The notes under the pieces: generated by a model | Told to the model about the DNA's origin: nothing | What the model saw: the letters and a program-made list of their open reading frames with translations, nothing else | Databases searched by the model: none | Made by a program: the position numbers and the translations under genes | In this document: in pieces, positions 1-9,176 of the stretch | How the letters are laid out: the number at the start of each line of letters is the position of its first letter | Position numbering within the stretch: position 1 is the stretch's first letter | From: Roseomonas gilardii | GTDB taxonomy: Bacteria > Pseudomonadota > Alphaproteobacteria > Acetobacterales > Acetobacteraceae | DNA: 64,000 nucleotides | Reading direction: 5' to 3' | Assembly: GCF_001941945.1 (NCBI RefSeq) | Contig: NZ_CP015583.1 | Span: 3,107,501 to 3,171,500, forward strand

Positions 1-562
<562 letters not shown>

Positions 563-644
563 GCCTTCCCCTCTCCCTATATGCACCCCCGCCGGGCAAG
601 GTTGGACGGACCTTCCCCGGCTGTGGATGTTCAGTCGTCACGGC

Positions 645-1265
645 ATGGATCAGCCTATGACCCTAGCGGCGCGCGAGGAAACAACGAAACCGCTACCCCC
701 GGTGACATTCCGTAAGCGGGACTGCGGCGACTTCGACATGCGGATCGCCCGGGACGGCACCTGGCACTACCGCGGATCGCCCATCGGACGAAAGGAGCTG
801 GTCTGCCTTTTCGCCAGCGTTCTCAAGCGGCTGCCGGATGGCGGCTATATCCTGGAGACGCCCGCCGAGCGTGGCCGGATCGCGGTGGACGACGCCCCCT
901 TCGTGGCGGTCGAGATGTGCTGGCGGGACTGCGACTGCGAGGGCCACGGCGTGAAGCTGCAATGCGTCAGCTTCCGCACCAACCTGGACGAGGTCGTGAC
1001 CGCCGGGCCGGAGCACCCGATCCGCGTGGAGACCGACCCGGAGACGGGCGAGCCCAGCCCCTATGTGCTGATCCGCCCCGGACTGGAGGCCCGGATCAGC
1101 CGCCCCGTCTTCTACGAGATGGTCGCCCTGGCCGAGACCGAGGTGATCGACGGCCGCCGCGTGCTCGGCGTCTGGAGCAAGGGCATGTTCTTCCCGGTAG
1201 GCGACCACCCGGAGGAGGCGGACGCGCTGGAGGATGGCTGGGACGAGGACAGCCCCGCCGGGTGA
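645..1265 (+). CDS. DUF1285 family protein
   Basis: 206 residues from ATG 645; a second ATG at 657 is possible. The sequence matches the pattern I know for DUF1285: an RDGTWHYRGSPIGRKELV segment near the N-terminus, then a cytosolic alpha/beta domain containing RPGLEARISRPVFYEMV and a C-terminal GVWSKGMFFPVG. No signal peptide or membrane segment is visible. The family has no established biochemical role. It is the first gene of a compact + operon: its TGA stop overlaps the GTG start of the Nudix gene by three bases, indicating translational coupling. In related genomes it also sits beside MoxR and the Nudix / CCA-adding enzyme pair, so it may belong to RNA or cofactor housekeeping. That is context only. 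Confidence 0.85.
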   Translation: MDQPMTLAAREETTKPLPPVTFRKRDCGDFDMRIARDGTWHYRGSPIGRKELVCLFASVLKRLPDGGYILETPAERGRIAVDDAPFVAVEMCWRDCDCEGHGVKLQCVSFRTNLDEVVTAGPEHPIRVETDPETGEPSPYVLIRPGLEARISRPVFYEMVALAETEVIDGRRVLGVWSKGMFFPVGDHPEEADALEDGWDEDSPAG

Positions 1266-1939
1266 CGCATGATGGCTTGCCGGCCCCCCTTCCGCCCTCC
1301 CTTTCCGCCCGGGAGATCGCCCAGCGCCTGACGACGGCCCTGGCGCCGGGACGGATGCCGTCCCTCTATCCCAGCACCACGCCCGACAGCACCGGCCTGC
1401 CCGAGGAACTGGACGCGCCGCCTCCACCGGAGGAGACGGAGCCGGGGACCGGCCTGCGCCGCGCCGCCGTGCTGGTGCCCGTGGTGCTCGGCGAGGCCCC
1501 CTCGGTGATGCTGACCCTGCGCGCGGCCACGCTGTCCGCCCATGCCGGGCAGGTGGCACTGCCGGGCGGGCGGATCGAGGCGGGCGAGACACCCGAGGCC
1601 GCCGCCCTGCGCGAGGCCGCCGAGGAGGTCGGGCTCGACCCCCGCCTGCCGCAGATCCTGGGCCGCCTGCCGCAGCACGTGACCGGAACGGGCTATCATG
1701 TCGTGCCCGTGGTGGCCCTGCTGCACCCGCCCTTCACCGTGACGCCGGCCCCCGACGAGGTGGCCGAGGTCTTCGAGTACCCGCTGGCCCGCCTGCTCGA
1801 CCCGGCGCAGCCGGAACGGCGGAATCGCCTCGTCGAGGGGCGGGAGCGCGCCTTCTGGGTCTGGCCGCATGAGCGGCACCTCGTCTGGGGCGCCACGGCG
1901 GCGATCCTGCGCAACCTCGCCCTGCTCCTGCGCGGCTGA
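1262..1939 (+). CDS. CoA pyrophosphatase-type Nudix hydrolase
   Basis: 225 residues from GTG 1262, which overlaps the preceding stop as GTGA. A Nudix box is complete at about residues 103-125 (GRIEAGET, then LREAAEEVGL). Just before it lies LRAATLSAHAGQVALPGG, the extra signature of the CoA-hydrolysing Nudix group (UPF0035), which cleaves CoA to phosphopantetheine and 3',5'-ADP. No transmembrane segment is seen, so it is cytosolic. The first 65 residues are Pro-rich and variable, and TTG 1277 could be an alternative start. The stop overlaps the DUF6111 start by one base (TGATG), so the two are probably translated together. Confidence 0.9.
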   Translation: MTHDGLPAPLPPSLSAREIAQRLTTALAPGRMPSLYPSTTPDSTGLPEELDAPPPPEETEPGTGLRRAAVLVPVVLGEAPSVMLTLRAATLSAHAGQVALPGGRIEAGETPEAAALREAAEEVGLDPRLPQILGRLPQHVTGTGYHVVPVVALLHPPFTVTPAPDEVAEVFEYPLARLLDPAQPERRNRLVEGRERAFWVWPHERHLVWGATAAILRNLALLLRG

Positions 1940-2196
1940 TGCTGCTCCGCCTCCTTCCCATGCTGCTCTTCCTGGCACCCTTCGCCGGCTTCCTGGTCTG
2001 GCGCCGCTGGCGGCCGGGCGAGGCGGACCCGCCCTGGCCCTTCCTCGCCCTGGCGGGGGCCGGGCTGGCCCTGGCGGTGGCGGGGCTGGTGGCCTATGGG
2101 CTGTCCCGCCGGATGGAGCAGGGCAGCACCTACGTACCCGCCCGGCTGGAGCCGGATGGCCGGATCGAGCGCAGCCATGCCATGCCGCCGCGATAG
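1939..2196 (+). CDS. DUF6111 family small membrane protein
   Basis: 85 residues. Two hydrophobic segments are clear: residues 1-20 (LLRLLPMLLFLAPFAGFLVW) and about 35-55, separated by a basic, Trp-rich turn. The C-terminus is polar (TYVPARLEPDGRIERSHA) and should face the cytosol or periplasm as a short tail. I recognise the pattern as DUF6111, a small family found next to the CCA-adding enzyme gene in Rhodospirillales; no function is known. It overlaps the Nudix stop by one base and ends 65 bp before the cca start. It is probably a real operon member because its length, order and C-terminal motif are those of the family. Confidence 0.75.
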   Translation: MLLRLLPMLLFLAPFAGFLVWRRWRPGEADPPWPFLALAGAGLALAVAGLVAYGLSRRMEQGSTYVPARLEPDGRIERSHAMPPR

Positions 2197-2261
2197 CGCC
2201 CTTCCATGCGGGCCGGGGCGACGGCCCCGTGGCAGGGGCGCGGAGAGACCGGAAACCACCG

Positions 2262-3590
2262 ATGCGCCCCGATGACGCGATCCCCACCGAAGACCTCCCC
2301 GGAGCGCCCGGCGATGCCCCCCATGCGCGGGTGCTGCCCCCGGAACGGCTGACCCGGGGCGCCCCCCTGGCCGTGTTGCGGGCACTGCCGGGCTCGCGCG
2401 CCGTGGGCGGCTGCGTGCGCGACGCGCTGGCGGGGCGGCCGATCGCCGATGTGGATGTCGGCGTGCCCCTGCCGCCCGAGGTCGCCGTGCCCCTGCTGCG
2501 CTCCGCCGGGCTGAAGGTGGTGGAGACCGGCCTCGCCCATGGTACCGTCACCGCGATCGGCGGCGGCGAGCCGGTGGAGGTGACCAGCCTGCGCCGTGAC
2601 GTCAGCACCGACGGCCGCCATGCCGAGGTGGAATGGACCGCCGACTGGCGCGAGGATGCCGCTCGCCGCGACTTCACCATCAATGCCATGTCGATGGATG
2701 CGGAGGGCAACCTCTGGGACTGGTTCGGCGGACGGACGGATCTCGCGGCCGGGGTGGTGCGCTTCGTGGGCGATCCTGCGACGCGGCTGCGGGAGGACTA
2801 CCTGCGCGCCCTGCGCTTCTTCCGCTTCCAGGCCCGCTACGGCACCGGCGCGCCGGACGCGGCGGCACTGGCGGCGATCCGCGAGGCGGTGCCGGGGCTG
2901 GCACGCCTGTCCGCCGAGCGGGTCTGGAGCGAGACGAAGCGCCTGCTAGCCGCGCCCGCCCCCTCCGGCGCGCTGCTGCTGATGCTGGATTCCGGCGTGC
3001 TGGCTGCGATCCTGCCCGAAGCGGTGCCCTCCCCGTCCGAGATGGCCGCCGTGACCGACCGCATCACCGCCCTCGGGCGCGGCATCGCCGCCGGCCTGCC
3101 GCCCGACCCGGTGCTGCGCCTCGCCGCGCTGCTCCCCCCCGGGGCACGCGGCGCCGGCGGACGGATCGCGCGGCGCCTGCGTTTTTCCAACGAGGAACGG
3201 GACGTGCTGGAGGGTCTCACGGACCGCGAGCCCCTGCCGGACCCGGCTCCGGACGACGATTTCCTGCGCCGCTGGCTTTCCCTGCGCGACGACACCGGGG
3301 CGCCGATCCGCGAAGCCTGGCTGGCCGAACTGCGCGACGGGCGGGACCGCGCGGCCCTGCGGGCGCGGATGGCGGCGATGCCGGTGCCCCGATTCCCGCT
3401 CCAGGGTCGCGACGCCCTGGCCATGGGTGTGCCGCCAGGGCCACAGCTGGGGCGGATGCTGCGGATGGTGGAGGAGTGGTGGCGAGAGGGGGGCTGCCGG
3501 GCGGATGCCGGGGCCTGCCGCGCGCGATTGACGGAACTGATGAAGGATATCACGGAAGGTCACTGGCCGACCGGCCAGGGGCGCGCATAA
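2262..3590 (+). CDS. cca: CCA tRNA nucleotidyltransferase / poly(A) polymerase family
   Basis: 442 residues from ATG 2262. The class II nucleotidyltransferase head domain is plain: GGCVRDAL at about residue 49, DVDVG at 63-67 (the metal-binding D-x-D), then the family block RRDFTINAMSMD and the tRNA-binding neck with GDPATRLREDYLRALRFFRF. The protein adds or repairs the 3' CCA of tRNAs using CTP and ATP in the cytosol. Alphaproteobacterial tRNA genes often lack encoded CCA, so the enzyme is normally essential. The start was chosen because it is the first in-frame ATG before the conserved core; the first 35 residues are variable. It closes the operon that begins with DUF1285. Confidence 0.93.
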   Translation: MRPDDAIPTEDLPGAPGDAPHARVLPPERLTRGAPLAVLRALPGSRAVGGCVRDALAGRPIADVDVGVPLPPEVAVPLLRSAGLKVVETGLAHGTVTAIGGGEPVEVTSLRRDVSTDGRHAEVEWTADWREDAARRDFTINAMSMDAEGNLWDWFGGRTDLAAGVVRFVGDPATRLREDYLRALRFFRFQARYGTGAPDAAALAAIREAVPGLARLSAERVWSETKRLLAAPAPSGALLLMLDSGVLAAILPEAVPSPSEMAAVTDRITALGRGIAAGLPPDPVLRLAALLPPGARGAGGRIARRLRFSNEERDVLEGLTDREPLPDPAPDDDFLRRWLSLRDDTGAPIREAWLAELRDGRDRAALRARMAAMPVPRFPLQGRDALAMGVPPGPQLGRMLRMVEEWWREGGCRADAGACRARLTELMKDITEGHWPTGQGRA

Positions 3591-3619
3591 CGCGGCCCTT
3601 CACCATCAGAGAGCCTTCC

Positions 3620-4018
3620 ATGCCCCAGGACGACGTCTTCGCCCCGAGCTGGGCGCCTCGCATGCTTTCCATATTGCGGATCATGACCGCGCTGCTGTTC
3701 CTGGCGCATGGCACGCAGAAGCTCTTCGGCTTCCCGGCCCCGCAGTACATGCCTGCGGCCTTCACCATGGGCTGGTTCGCGGCGGTGATCGAACTGGTCG
3801 GCGGCGTGCTGCTGACGCTGGGCCTCTTCACCCGCGCCGCGGCCTTCATCTGCGCCGGCGAGATGGCCTTCGCCTATTTCATCGCGCATTTCCCGAAGAG
3901 CTTCTTCCCCGCCGTGAACGGGGGCGATGCGGCCGTGCTGTTCTGCTTCGTCTTCCTCTACCTCTTCGTGGCCGGCGGCGGCACCTGGTCGGTGGACGCC
4001 GCCCGCAACCGGGTCTAG
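3620..4018 (+). CDS. DoxX family membrane protein
   Basis: 132 residues with four hydrophobic segments, at about 16-32, 52-70, 74-92 and 105-123. The first carries the DoxX pattern RIMTALLFLAHGTQKLFGFP and the second GWFAAVIELVGGVLLTLGLFTRAAA. It is an inner-membrane protein of the DoxX / DoxD-like family. Members are linked to quinone-dependent redox or stress responses, but the reaction of this subgroup is not known. It begins 29 bp after the cca stop, so it may share that transcript. A 443-bp repeat-rich gap follows. Confidence 0.88.
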   Translation: MPQDDVFAPSWAPRMLSILRIMTALLFLAHGTQKLFGFPAPQYMPAAFTMGWFAAVIELVGGVLLTLGLFTRAAAFICAGEMAFAYFIAHFPKSFFPAVNGGDAAVLFCFVFLYLFVAGGGTWSVDAARNRV

Positions 4019-4461
4019 CCGCGCCCCTCTTGGCCAGCCTCCGGGGGCAAGGCTCCGCCTCGCCCCCGAGACCCCCACTCCGCCGGGGGCCGAAGCCGGT
4101 CCCCGGACCCCGGGCTTGAGTTGGCGCCCGTGGTGACCGTCAGCCTGACGCCCGATTCCTGGGAACAGGTGGATCGGCGGGGCTCCCGAAAAAGACAAAC
4201 ACCCTACCCGCGCTGGCGGCACGGACAGTCCGCCGGAGAGCATGGCTCTCCGGCGCGATCCGGCGTCAGCGAAGGCCAGCGAATGGAAGGTCCAGGAAAC
4301 TCAGTTTCCTGGCGGATAAGGGGGCACGGGGGAAAAGGCGGAGCCTTGTCCCCCGGGGCAGAGCAGCGCCAGACCGGGGTTCCGGCACGGCCCCGGCATT
4401 CCGCCTGCGCGAAGAAGGGCGATACCACCCGGCGCCGATCCGCTCTAATCCCCCTGCCGAC
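4019..4461 (+). repeat. Gene-free stretch filled with inverted repeats
   Basis: I find no convincing gene here. It holds a series of hairpins: 4039-4070 (GGGGGC and AGGC arms around a 3-nt loop), a perfect 11-bp stem at 4231-4255 (CGCCGGAGAGC, loop ATG), and the two-hairpin element at 4292-4356, which is repeated at 40797-40856 and listed separately. The rest is GC-rich filler without codon structure. Such structured intergenic mosaics are common between genes in Acetobacteraceae. The first hairpin may end the transcript from doxX, but no T-run follows. Confidence 0.7.
4292..4356 (+). repeat. Two-hairpin dispersed repeat, copy 1
   Basis: Hairpin a spans 4292-4312 with the arm CCAGGAAACT, a single C in the loop and a perfect complementary arm. 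A short GGCGGAT..GGGGG linker follows. Hairpin b spans 4328-4356, with arm CGGGGGAAAAGGC, loop GGA and one mismatch. The same order, linker and second hairpin recur at 40797-40856, although the bases of hairpin a differ while still pairing. That makes it a structure-conserved repeat family rather than chance palindromes. Confidence 0.7.
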
Positions 4462-6231
4462 ATGGCCCGTCCCAAGCACCCCCCGATTTCCGCCGAGACC
4501 ACCCGCGCCCTGACCCGGCGGCTGTGGCGCGACTATGTGCGCCAGCATCCGCGCGGCATCCTGGTGGCGATCCTCTGCACCGGGGCAGTGGCCGGGCTGA
4601 CGGCGCTCTACCCGGTGGTGATCCAGCAGGCCTTCGACCTCTTCACCAGCGGCGACCCCCGGATCACCTGGCTGGCGCCGCCGGCCATCATCCTGCTGAC
4701 CTGCTTCAAGGCGCTGGCGCAGTACGGGCAGGCGGTCTCGGTGCAAGCCGTGGTGCTGCGGGTGATCGAGTCGGTGCAGAACGACCTATTCCGCGCGCTC
4801 ACCCGCGCCGACCTCGCCATCGTGGCGCGGGAGGCGCCGGCCCGGCACGCCGCCCGCTTCACCGCCGATGCCCAGGCGATCCGGGAGGCGCTGACCAAGG
4901 CGATCAACGGCGTGGCGGACCTGCTGACCGTGGTCGGGCTGGTCGGCTCGATGATCTGGCTGGACTGGCAGATGACGCTGGTGGCGGCGCTGCTCTACCC
5001 GATCGCGGTGGTGCCGGTGCTGCGCCTCGGCAAGCGCATCCGCCGCGCCTCCGGCGGCATGCAGGACCGGGTGGGGGAGCTGGCGGCGACGCTGACCGAA
5101 TCCTTCTCCGCCGCCCGCATGGTCCGCACCTACCGGTTGGAGGAGAGCGAGGAGGCCCGGGCGCGCGGCGCCTTCGCCCAACTCCGCGCCGCGCTGATGG
5201 GCATCAACCGGATCCGCTCCAGCCTCGACCCGATGCTGGAGGCCATCGGCGGCGTGGCCGTGGCCGCCATCCTGGCCGTGGTCGGCTGGCGCGTCTCGCA
5301 GGGCATCGGCACGGTCGGGCAGTTCACCGGCTTCGTCGCGGCGCTGCTCATCGCCTCCCGCCCCGTGCGGGCGCTGGGTTCGCTGAACGCCGCCCTGCAG
5401 GAGGGGCTGGCCGGCCTGTCGCGGGTCTTCGCCGTGATGGACACGAAGCCCCGCATCACCTCCCCGGCCGGGGCGCCCACCCTGCCGCCGGGGCATGGCC
5501 GGGTGGAATTCGCCGATGTCGCCTTCGCCTATGAGGGCGGCGGCGATGCGGCGCTGCGCGGGGTGAGCTTCGTGGCCGAGCCGGGGCGGACCCTGGCGCT
5601 GGTCGGCCCCTCGGGCGCCGGCAAGTCCACCGCCCTGGCCCTGCTGCCGCGCCTCTACGACGTGACCGGCGGCCAGGTCTCGCTGGATGGCGCCGATGTC
5701 CGGACGGTCTCGCTCGACAGCCTGCGCGACGCCATCGCCTATGTCGGGCAGGATGCGGTGATCTTCGACGACACCGCCTTCAGCAACATCGCCAGCGGCC
5801 GGCCGGGCGCGACCCGCGCGGAGGTGGAGGACGCCGCCCGCGCCGCCGCCGCGCACGGCTTCCTGTCGGCGCTGCCCCAGGGCTACGACACGGTGCTGGG
5901 CCCCGGCGGCTCGCGCCTTTCGGGCGGGCAGAAGCAGCGCGTTTCCCTGGCCCGCGCCCTGCTCCGCAACCCGCGCGTGCTGCTGCTGGACGAGGCGACC
6001 AGCGCCCTCGATGCCGAGAACGAGGCGGCGGTGCAGGAGGCCATCGCGCGGCTGCGGGCCGGGCGCACCACGCTGGTGGTGGCGCATCGCCTCTCCACCG
6101 TGCGGGATGCCGACCTGATCGTGGCCATGGAGGGGGGCCGTGTCGCGGAACAGGGCACCCATGCCGAGCTGATGCGGCATGACGGGCTCTATGCCCGGCT
6201 GGTGCGGACGCAGAGCTTCGTGGTGGCCTGA
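4462..6231 (+). CDS. MsbA-like ABC exporter (fused permease and ATPase)
   Basis: 589 residues with the half-transporter layout. Six membrane helices lie in residues 30-310, and the nucleotide-binding domain follows from about 350. Walker A (GPSGAGKST) is at about 382, the signature LSGGQKQR at about 486, Walker B with VLLLDEATSALD at about 507 and the H-loop VVAHRLST at about 540. It should homodimerise in the inner membrane and export a lipid, drug or other amphiphile. The sequence is in the MsbA / lipid-flippase group, but without a neighbouring lipid A gene the substrate is open. It is preceded by the repeat-rich gap and appears to be a single-gene unit. Confidence 0.9.
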   Translation: MARPKHPPISAETTRALTRRLWRDYVRQHPRGILVAILCTGAVAGLTALYPVVIQQAFDLFTSGDPRITWLAPPAIILLTCFKALAQYGQAVSVQAVVLRVIESVQNDLFRALTRADLAIVAREAPARHAARFTADAQAIREALTKAINGVADLLTVVGLVGSMIWLDWQMTLVAALLYPIAVVPVLRLGKRIRRASGGMQDRVGELAATLTESFSAARMVRTYRLEESEEARARGAFAQLRAALMGINRIRSSLDPMLEAIGGVAVAAILAVVGWRVSQGIGTVGQFTGFVAALLIASRPVRALGSLNAALQEGLAGLSRVFAVMDTKPRITSPAGAPTLPPGHGRVEFADVAFAYEGGGDAALRGVSFVAEPGRTLALVGPSGAGKSTALALLPRLYDVTGGQVSLDGADVRTVSLDSLRDAIAYVGQDAVIFDDTAFSNIASGRPGATRAEVEDAARAAAAHGFLSALPQGYDTVLGPGGSRLSGGQKQRVSLARALLRNPRVLLLDEATSALDAENEAAVQEAIARLRAGRTTLVVAHRLSTVRDADLIVAMEGGRVAEQGTHAELMRHDGLYARLVRTQSFVVA

Positions 6232-6331
6232 CCCGCTGGAGCCCGATGCGAAAACCGGCATGGAAAATCGGTCCGGCGCGGGGCGGGATGCCTCTTTTCC
6301 TCTCACCGGGCTGTTCTATCTTGAAAGCACC

Positions 6332-6703
6332 ATGAAACGCCTCCTCCTCGCGCTGCCCCTGCTCGTCACGGCCTGTGCCGCGCCGGGACCGACCCTGTCG
6401 CAGCGGCTGTCGCCCCTGGTGGGGCAATCGGAGGGCCAGCTCGTTTCCACCCTGGGCGTGCCGGTGCGAACCTACGAGGCGGATGGGCGGAAGTTCCTCG
6501 AATTCCAGAGCCAGCGCCTGACCGCCCTGCCGGGCGATCCCTTCTGGGGCGGCGGCTTCGGCTATGGCGGGCGCCCCTTCGGCTGGGGCGGAGTCTGGGG
6601 GCCACCCACCACGGTCTGGGCGCCGGTGACCTGCAACGTCACCTTCGCCCTGCGGGCTGACCGGGTGGAGGACTTCACCTATCGCGGTGAGGGCTGCGCC
6701 TGA
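6332..6703 (+). CDS. Small outer-membrane-type lipoprotein
   Basis: 123 residues. MKRLLLALPLLVTAC is a lipoprotein signal peptide with lipobox LVTAC, so Cys15 would be lipidated. The mature part begins with a segment resembling the SmpA/BamE-like or OmlA fold found in small lipoproteins (LVGQSEGQLVSTLGVPVRTYEADG, with a predicted DGRKFLEFQ strand). A Gly/Trp/Phe-rich stretch and two late cysteines (CNVTF and GEGC) follow and could form a disulfide. I do not recognise a named family. It lies 100 bp after the exporter and 90 bp before another secreted protein. Confidence 0.75.
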   Translation: MKRLLLALPLLVTACAAPGPTLSQRLSPLVGQSEGQLVSTLGVPVRTYEADGRKFLEFQSQRLTALPGDPFWGGGFGYGGRPFGWGGVWGPPTTVWAPVTCNVTFALRADRVEDFTYRGEGCA

Positions 6704-6793
6704 AGGCAACGGGGCCGGATGGCGGGCCCGCCCGCACTCCCGCCATTTCCCCGCTGGCAGAAAGCCGCTCTGCCCGCTAGACAGGCACGCATT

Positions 6794-7423
6794 ATGCGCC
6801 GCCTGCTCCTCGCCAGCCTCGCCACCCTGCTGCTGCCTGCCGTGGCCGCACAGGCGCAATATGACCCGACCCGCCCGCGCGGCCCGCTGCAGCCCAACAC
6901 TCCGGGCGCGGCACCGGCGGTCGCGCCACCGCCCCTGCCCGGCGCCGGCGGTGGCTCCGGTGGCGCGATTCCGTCGGACAAGCCCGTGGCCAGCATGTCG
7001 CCGAACGACGAGCTCTTCGACGCCATCACCCGGGGCGACATGGCCGCCGCCCGCGACGCCGTCTCGCGCGGCGCCGACCTGGAGGCCCGCAACGTCCTCG
7101 GGCTGACGCCGATCGATGCGGCGGTGGACCGGGGCCGCAACGACATCGCCTTCTACCTGCTCTCGGCCCGCGCCTCCTTCCGCCCCAGCGCCCCCTCCTC
7201 CGCCCCTCCGCGCGAGGCCGCTGCCCCGCGTTCCGGCGCCTCCCGCCCTGCGGCACCGCGTGAGGCCGCGCGCGGGCACGCCCCGGCCAGCCCGCGCGAG
7301 GCGGCCAGCCCCCGCCCGACGCGCACGGCCGACCAGGCACCCACCGGGCGGGCGCCCGGGGGCAATGGCGGCACGCCCCGGCCGGAAGCCGGCTTCCTGG
7401 GCTTCGACGGCCGCGGCGGCTGA
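6794..7423 (+). CDS. Secreted protein with one ankyrin-like repeat and a Pro/Ala/Arg-rich tail
   Basis: 209 residues from ATG 6794. An earlier in-frame start at 6719 would destroy the signal peptide. Residues 1-21 (MRRLLLASLATLLLPAVAAQA) form a clear Sec signal. Residues about 70-125 read as ankyrin-type helices: ELFDAITRGDMAAARDAVSRGADLEARNVLGLTPIDAAVDRGRND, split here into two short hairpins. The last 80 residues are low complexity with repeated PREAA units and few hydrophobic residues, so they are probably disordered. It is likely a periplasmic adaptor of unknown partner. Repeat count and tail length vary in such proteins. Confidence 0.7.
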   Translation: MRRLLLASLATLLLPAVAAQAQYDPTRPRGPLQPNTPGAAPAVAPPPLPGAGGGSGGAIPSDKPVASMSPNDELFDAITRGDMAAARDAVSRGADLEARNVLGLTPIDAAVDRGRNDIAFYLLSARASFRPSAPSSAPPREAAAPRSGASRPAAPREAARGHAPASPREAASPRPTRTADQAPTGRAPGGNGGTPRPEAGFLGFDGRGG

Positions 7424-7528
7424 TCCCGCCCGGCCGGCGAAACCCGAAGGCCGGTGTGGGCTTTTCCCCGCACCGGGCTTCGGCCCGTCTCCGGATGCAG
7501 GGAAGCGGGCCGCATGAAGGGCACTCCG

Positions 7529-7714
7529 ATGAGTCTGTGGCTGAGCGCCGCCAACCGCACGATCGGCTGGTGGCAGGGCCATTTCGCCAATGCCTGGCGT
7601 CAGCAGAGCGGCAAGGCGATGCGTGCCGCCATGTCCCCCACTTTGACGTCTCCCAGCTCGGCTTCCCCGGCGAAGCCCCCCCGGACCAGACGGCGGCGCG
7701 CAAAGAAGTCCTGA
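7529..7714 (+). CDS. Small basic protein of unknown function
   Basis: 61 residues from ATG 7529; an ATG at 7514 would add five. The N-terminal half, MSLWLSAANRTIGWWQGHF, is amphipathic and Trp-rich, and the C-terminus is strongly basic (PRTRRRRAKKS). The context fits a small DNA- or membrane-associated protein, but I do not recognise a family. I list it because its N-terminus looks like short conserved proteins I have seen in Rhodospirillales genomes, and because no other gene fits this stretch. A chance ORF cannot be excluded. Confidence 0.45.
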   Translation: MSLWLSAANRTIGWWQGHFANAWRQQSGKAMRAAMSPTLTSPSSASPAKPPRTRRRRAKKS

Positions 7715-7868
7715 TCCCGTCCATCTGCGCAGCGGGCCGGAATCCGCCGGAGCGATCGCCGCGCCGGCTGCCACCGGACATGCGGTACGGGCGCATCACA
7801 TCCCGGGCATCCGCAGGATCGCCCGGTCGCGGGATGGATTGGCGACCGGGGCCATTTGACGTACATCC

Positions 7869-9176
7869 ATGTATGTAATGCATCTTCCGAGCCAATCCGA
7901 TGTGCTGATCCTCGGTGCCGGCGCGGCCGGCCTCGCGGCGGCACGTGCCTGCCTCGCCCGTGGGCTGAGCTGTGCCGTGCTGGAGGCGCGGGACCGCGCC
8001 GGTGGCCGGGCGCTGACCGATCACAGCCTTGGCTGGCCGGTGGATCTCGGCGCCACCTGGGTGCACGCGGCCTCACGGAACCCGCTGACGGCGCTGGCCC
8101 GGGCGCTGGGCTTCCCGCTGCTGAACCACGACGACCATCGTCTCCACCGCCTCTACCTGGACCACCCCGGCGACGCCCCCGGCGCGGGGCGCTGGGCGAC
8201 GGAGTCGGAACAGGCCGAATTCGACGAAGCCTATGACCGCTGGATGGAGGCCGTGCGGGCCGCCCCTTGGGAGCCGGACCCCGCCCTGGCCACCGTGGCG
8301 CCACGTGGCGGCCCCTGGGATGCCAGCATCGCCGCCTGGGAGGGACAGACCATCGCAGCGGCCGAGCCACGCGACATGGGGGTGGCGGACTTCCTGCAGA
8401 ACCAGCTGGAGCCGCCCAACCTCCTGCCGGAACCCGGCTTCGGCACGCTGCTGACCCGGCTGGCGGAAGGTCTGCCGATTCTCACCGGCTGGCCCGTCGA
8501 GCGCGTCCGCTGGTCCGGCACCGGCGTCCAGGCCGAGGGGCCGCGCGGCGTGCTGGAGGGCCGGGCAGCCATCGTGACGCTGCCCGCCAGCCTCCTGGCC
8601 GCCGGGGCGCTGCGCTTCGATCCGCCCCTGCCGCCGGAATACCAGGAGTCGCTGCACGGCCTGCCGCTCGGGCTGCTGACCAAGTTCATCCTGCCGGCCC
8701 GTGGCGAGGACCGGCTGGACCTGCCGCCCTTCGGTGGGGCCGAGCGGCGCGTCGGAGAGGGCGAGACCCGCATGACCTTCGTGGCCTGGCCCTTCGGGCG
8801 GCCGCATCTGGAGGGCTTCCTCGGCGGCGACCAGGCCTGGGCGCTGGAGCGCGAGGGGCCCGCGGCGCAGCTCGCCCATGCCGAGGAGGAACTGGCGCGG
8901 CTCTATGGCGCAAGGGCGCGGCAGGCCATCGACTGGGACCGCGCCCTGGTCAGCCGCTGGGGGGCCGATCCCTTCTCGCGCGGGGCCTACAGCTATGCCC
9001 GGCCCGGCGCGGCGGGTGCGCGCGCGGCCCTGTCCGTCCCTCTGGCGGACGGGCGCCTGCTCCTGGCCGGCGAGCACTGCCACCCCCATCTGGCCGGCAC
9101 CGTCGGCGGCGCCTGGGAAACCGGAGAAGCCGCGGCCGCGACGATCGCCACGGCCCTGTCCCCGAGGCTCGGCTGA
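7869..9176 (+). CDS. FAD-dependent amine oxidase family protein
   Basis: 435 residues from ATG 7869; ATG 7878 would also keep the fold. The N-terminal dinucleotide-binding motif VLILGAGAAGLAAARACLARG is followed by EARDRAGGRA, the standard FAD-binding pair of the monoamine oxidase / polyamine oxidase family. The C-terminal FAD motif LLLAGEHCHPHLAGTVGGAW closes the domain. There is no signal peptide. It probably oxidises an amine in the cytosol; the substrate cannot be told from sequence. Its stop overlaps the mlaE start (TGATG), so it is co-transcribed with the Mla genes, an arrangement with no obvious functional reason. A short TACAT-CC-ATGTA palindrome lies over its start codon. Confidence 0.88.
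   Translation: MYVMHLPSQSDVLILGAGAAGLAAARACLARGLSCAVLEARDRAGGRALTDHSLGWPVDLGATWVHAASRNPLTALARALGFPLLNHDDHRLHRLYLDHPGDAPGAGRWATESEQAEFDEAYDRWMEAVRAAPWEPDPALATVAPRGGPWDASIAAWEGQTIAAAEPRDMGVADFLQNQLEPPNLLPEPGFGTLLTRLAEGLPILTGWPVERVRWSGTGVQAEGPRGVLEGRAAIVTLPASLLAAGALRFDPPLPPEYQESLHGLPLGLLTKFILPARGEDRLDLPPFGGAERRVGEGETRMTFVAWPFGRPHLEGFLGGDQAWALEREGPAAQLAHAEEELARLYGARARQAIDWDRALVSRWGADPFSRGAYSYARPGAAGARAALSVPLADGRLLLAGEHCHPHLAGTVGGAWETGEAAAATIATALSPRLG

Noticed and set aside
4121-4513. 130-residue ORF in the repeat-rich gap
   Set aside because: It crosses several perfect hairpins and runs into the ABC exporter gene; no protein-like pattern.
7857-7880. Palindrome TACAT-CC-ATGTA at the amine oxidase start as an operator
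   Set aside because: Short and overlapping the start codon; no matching promoter elements at proper spacing.
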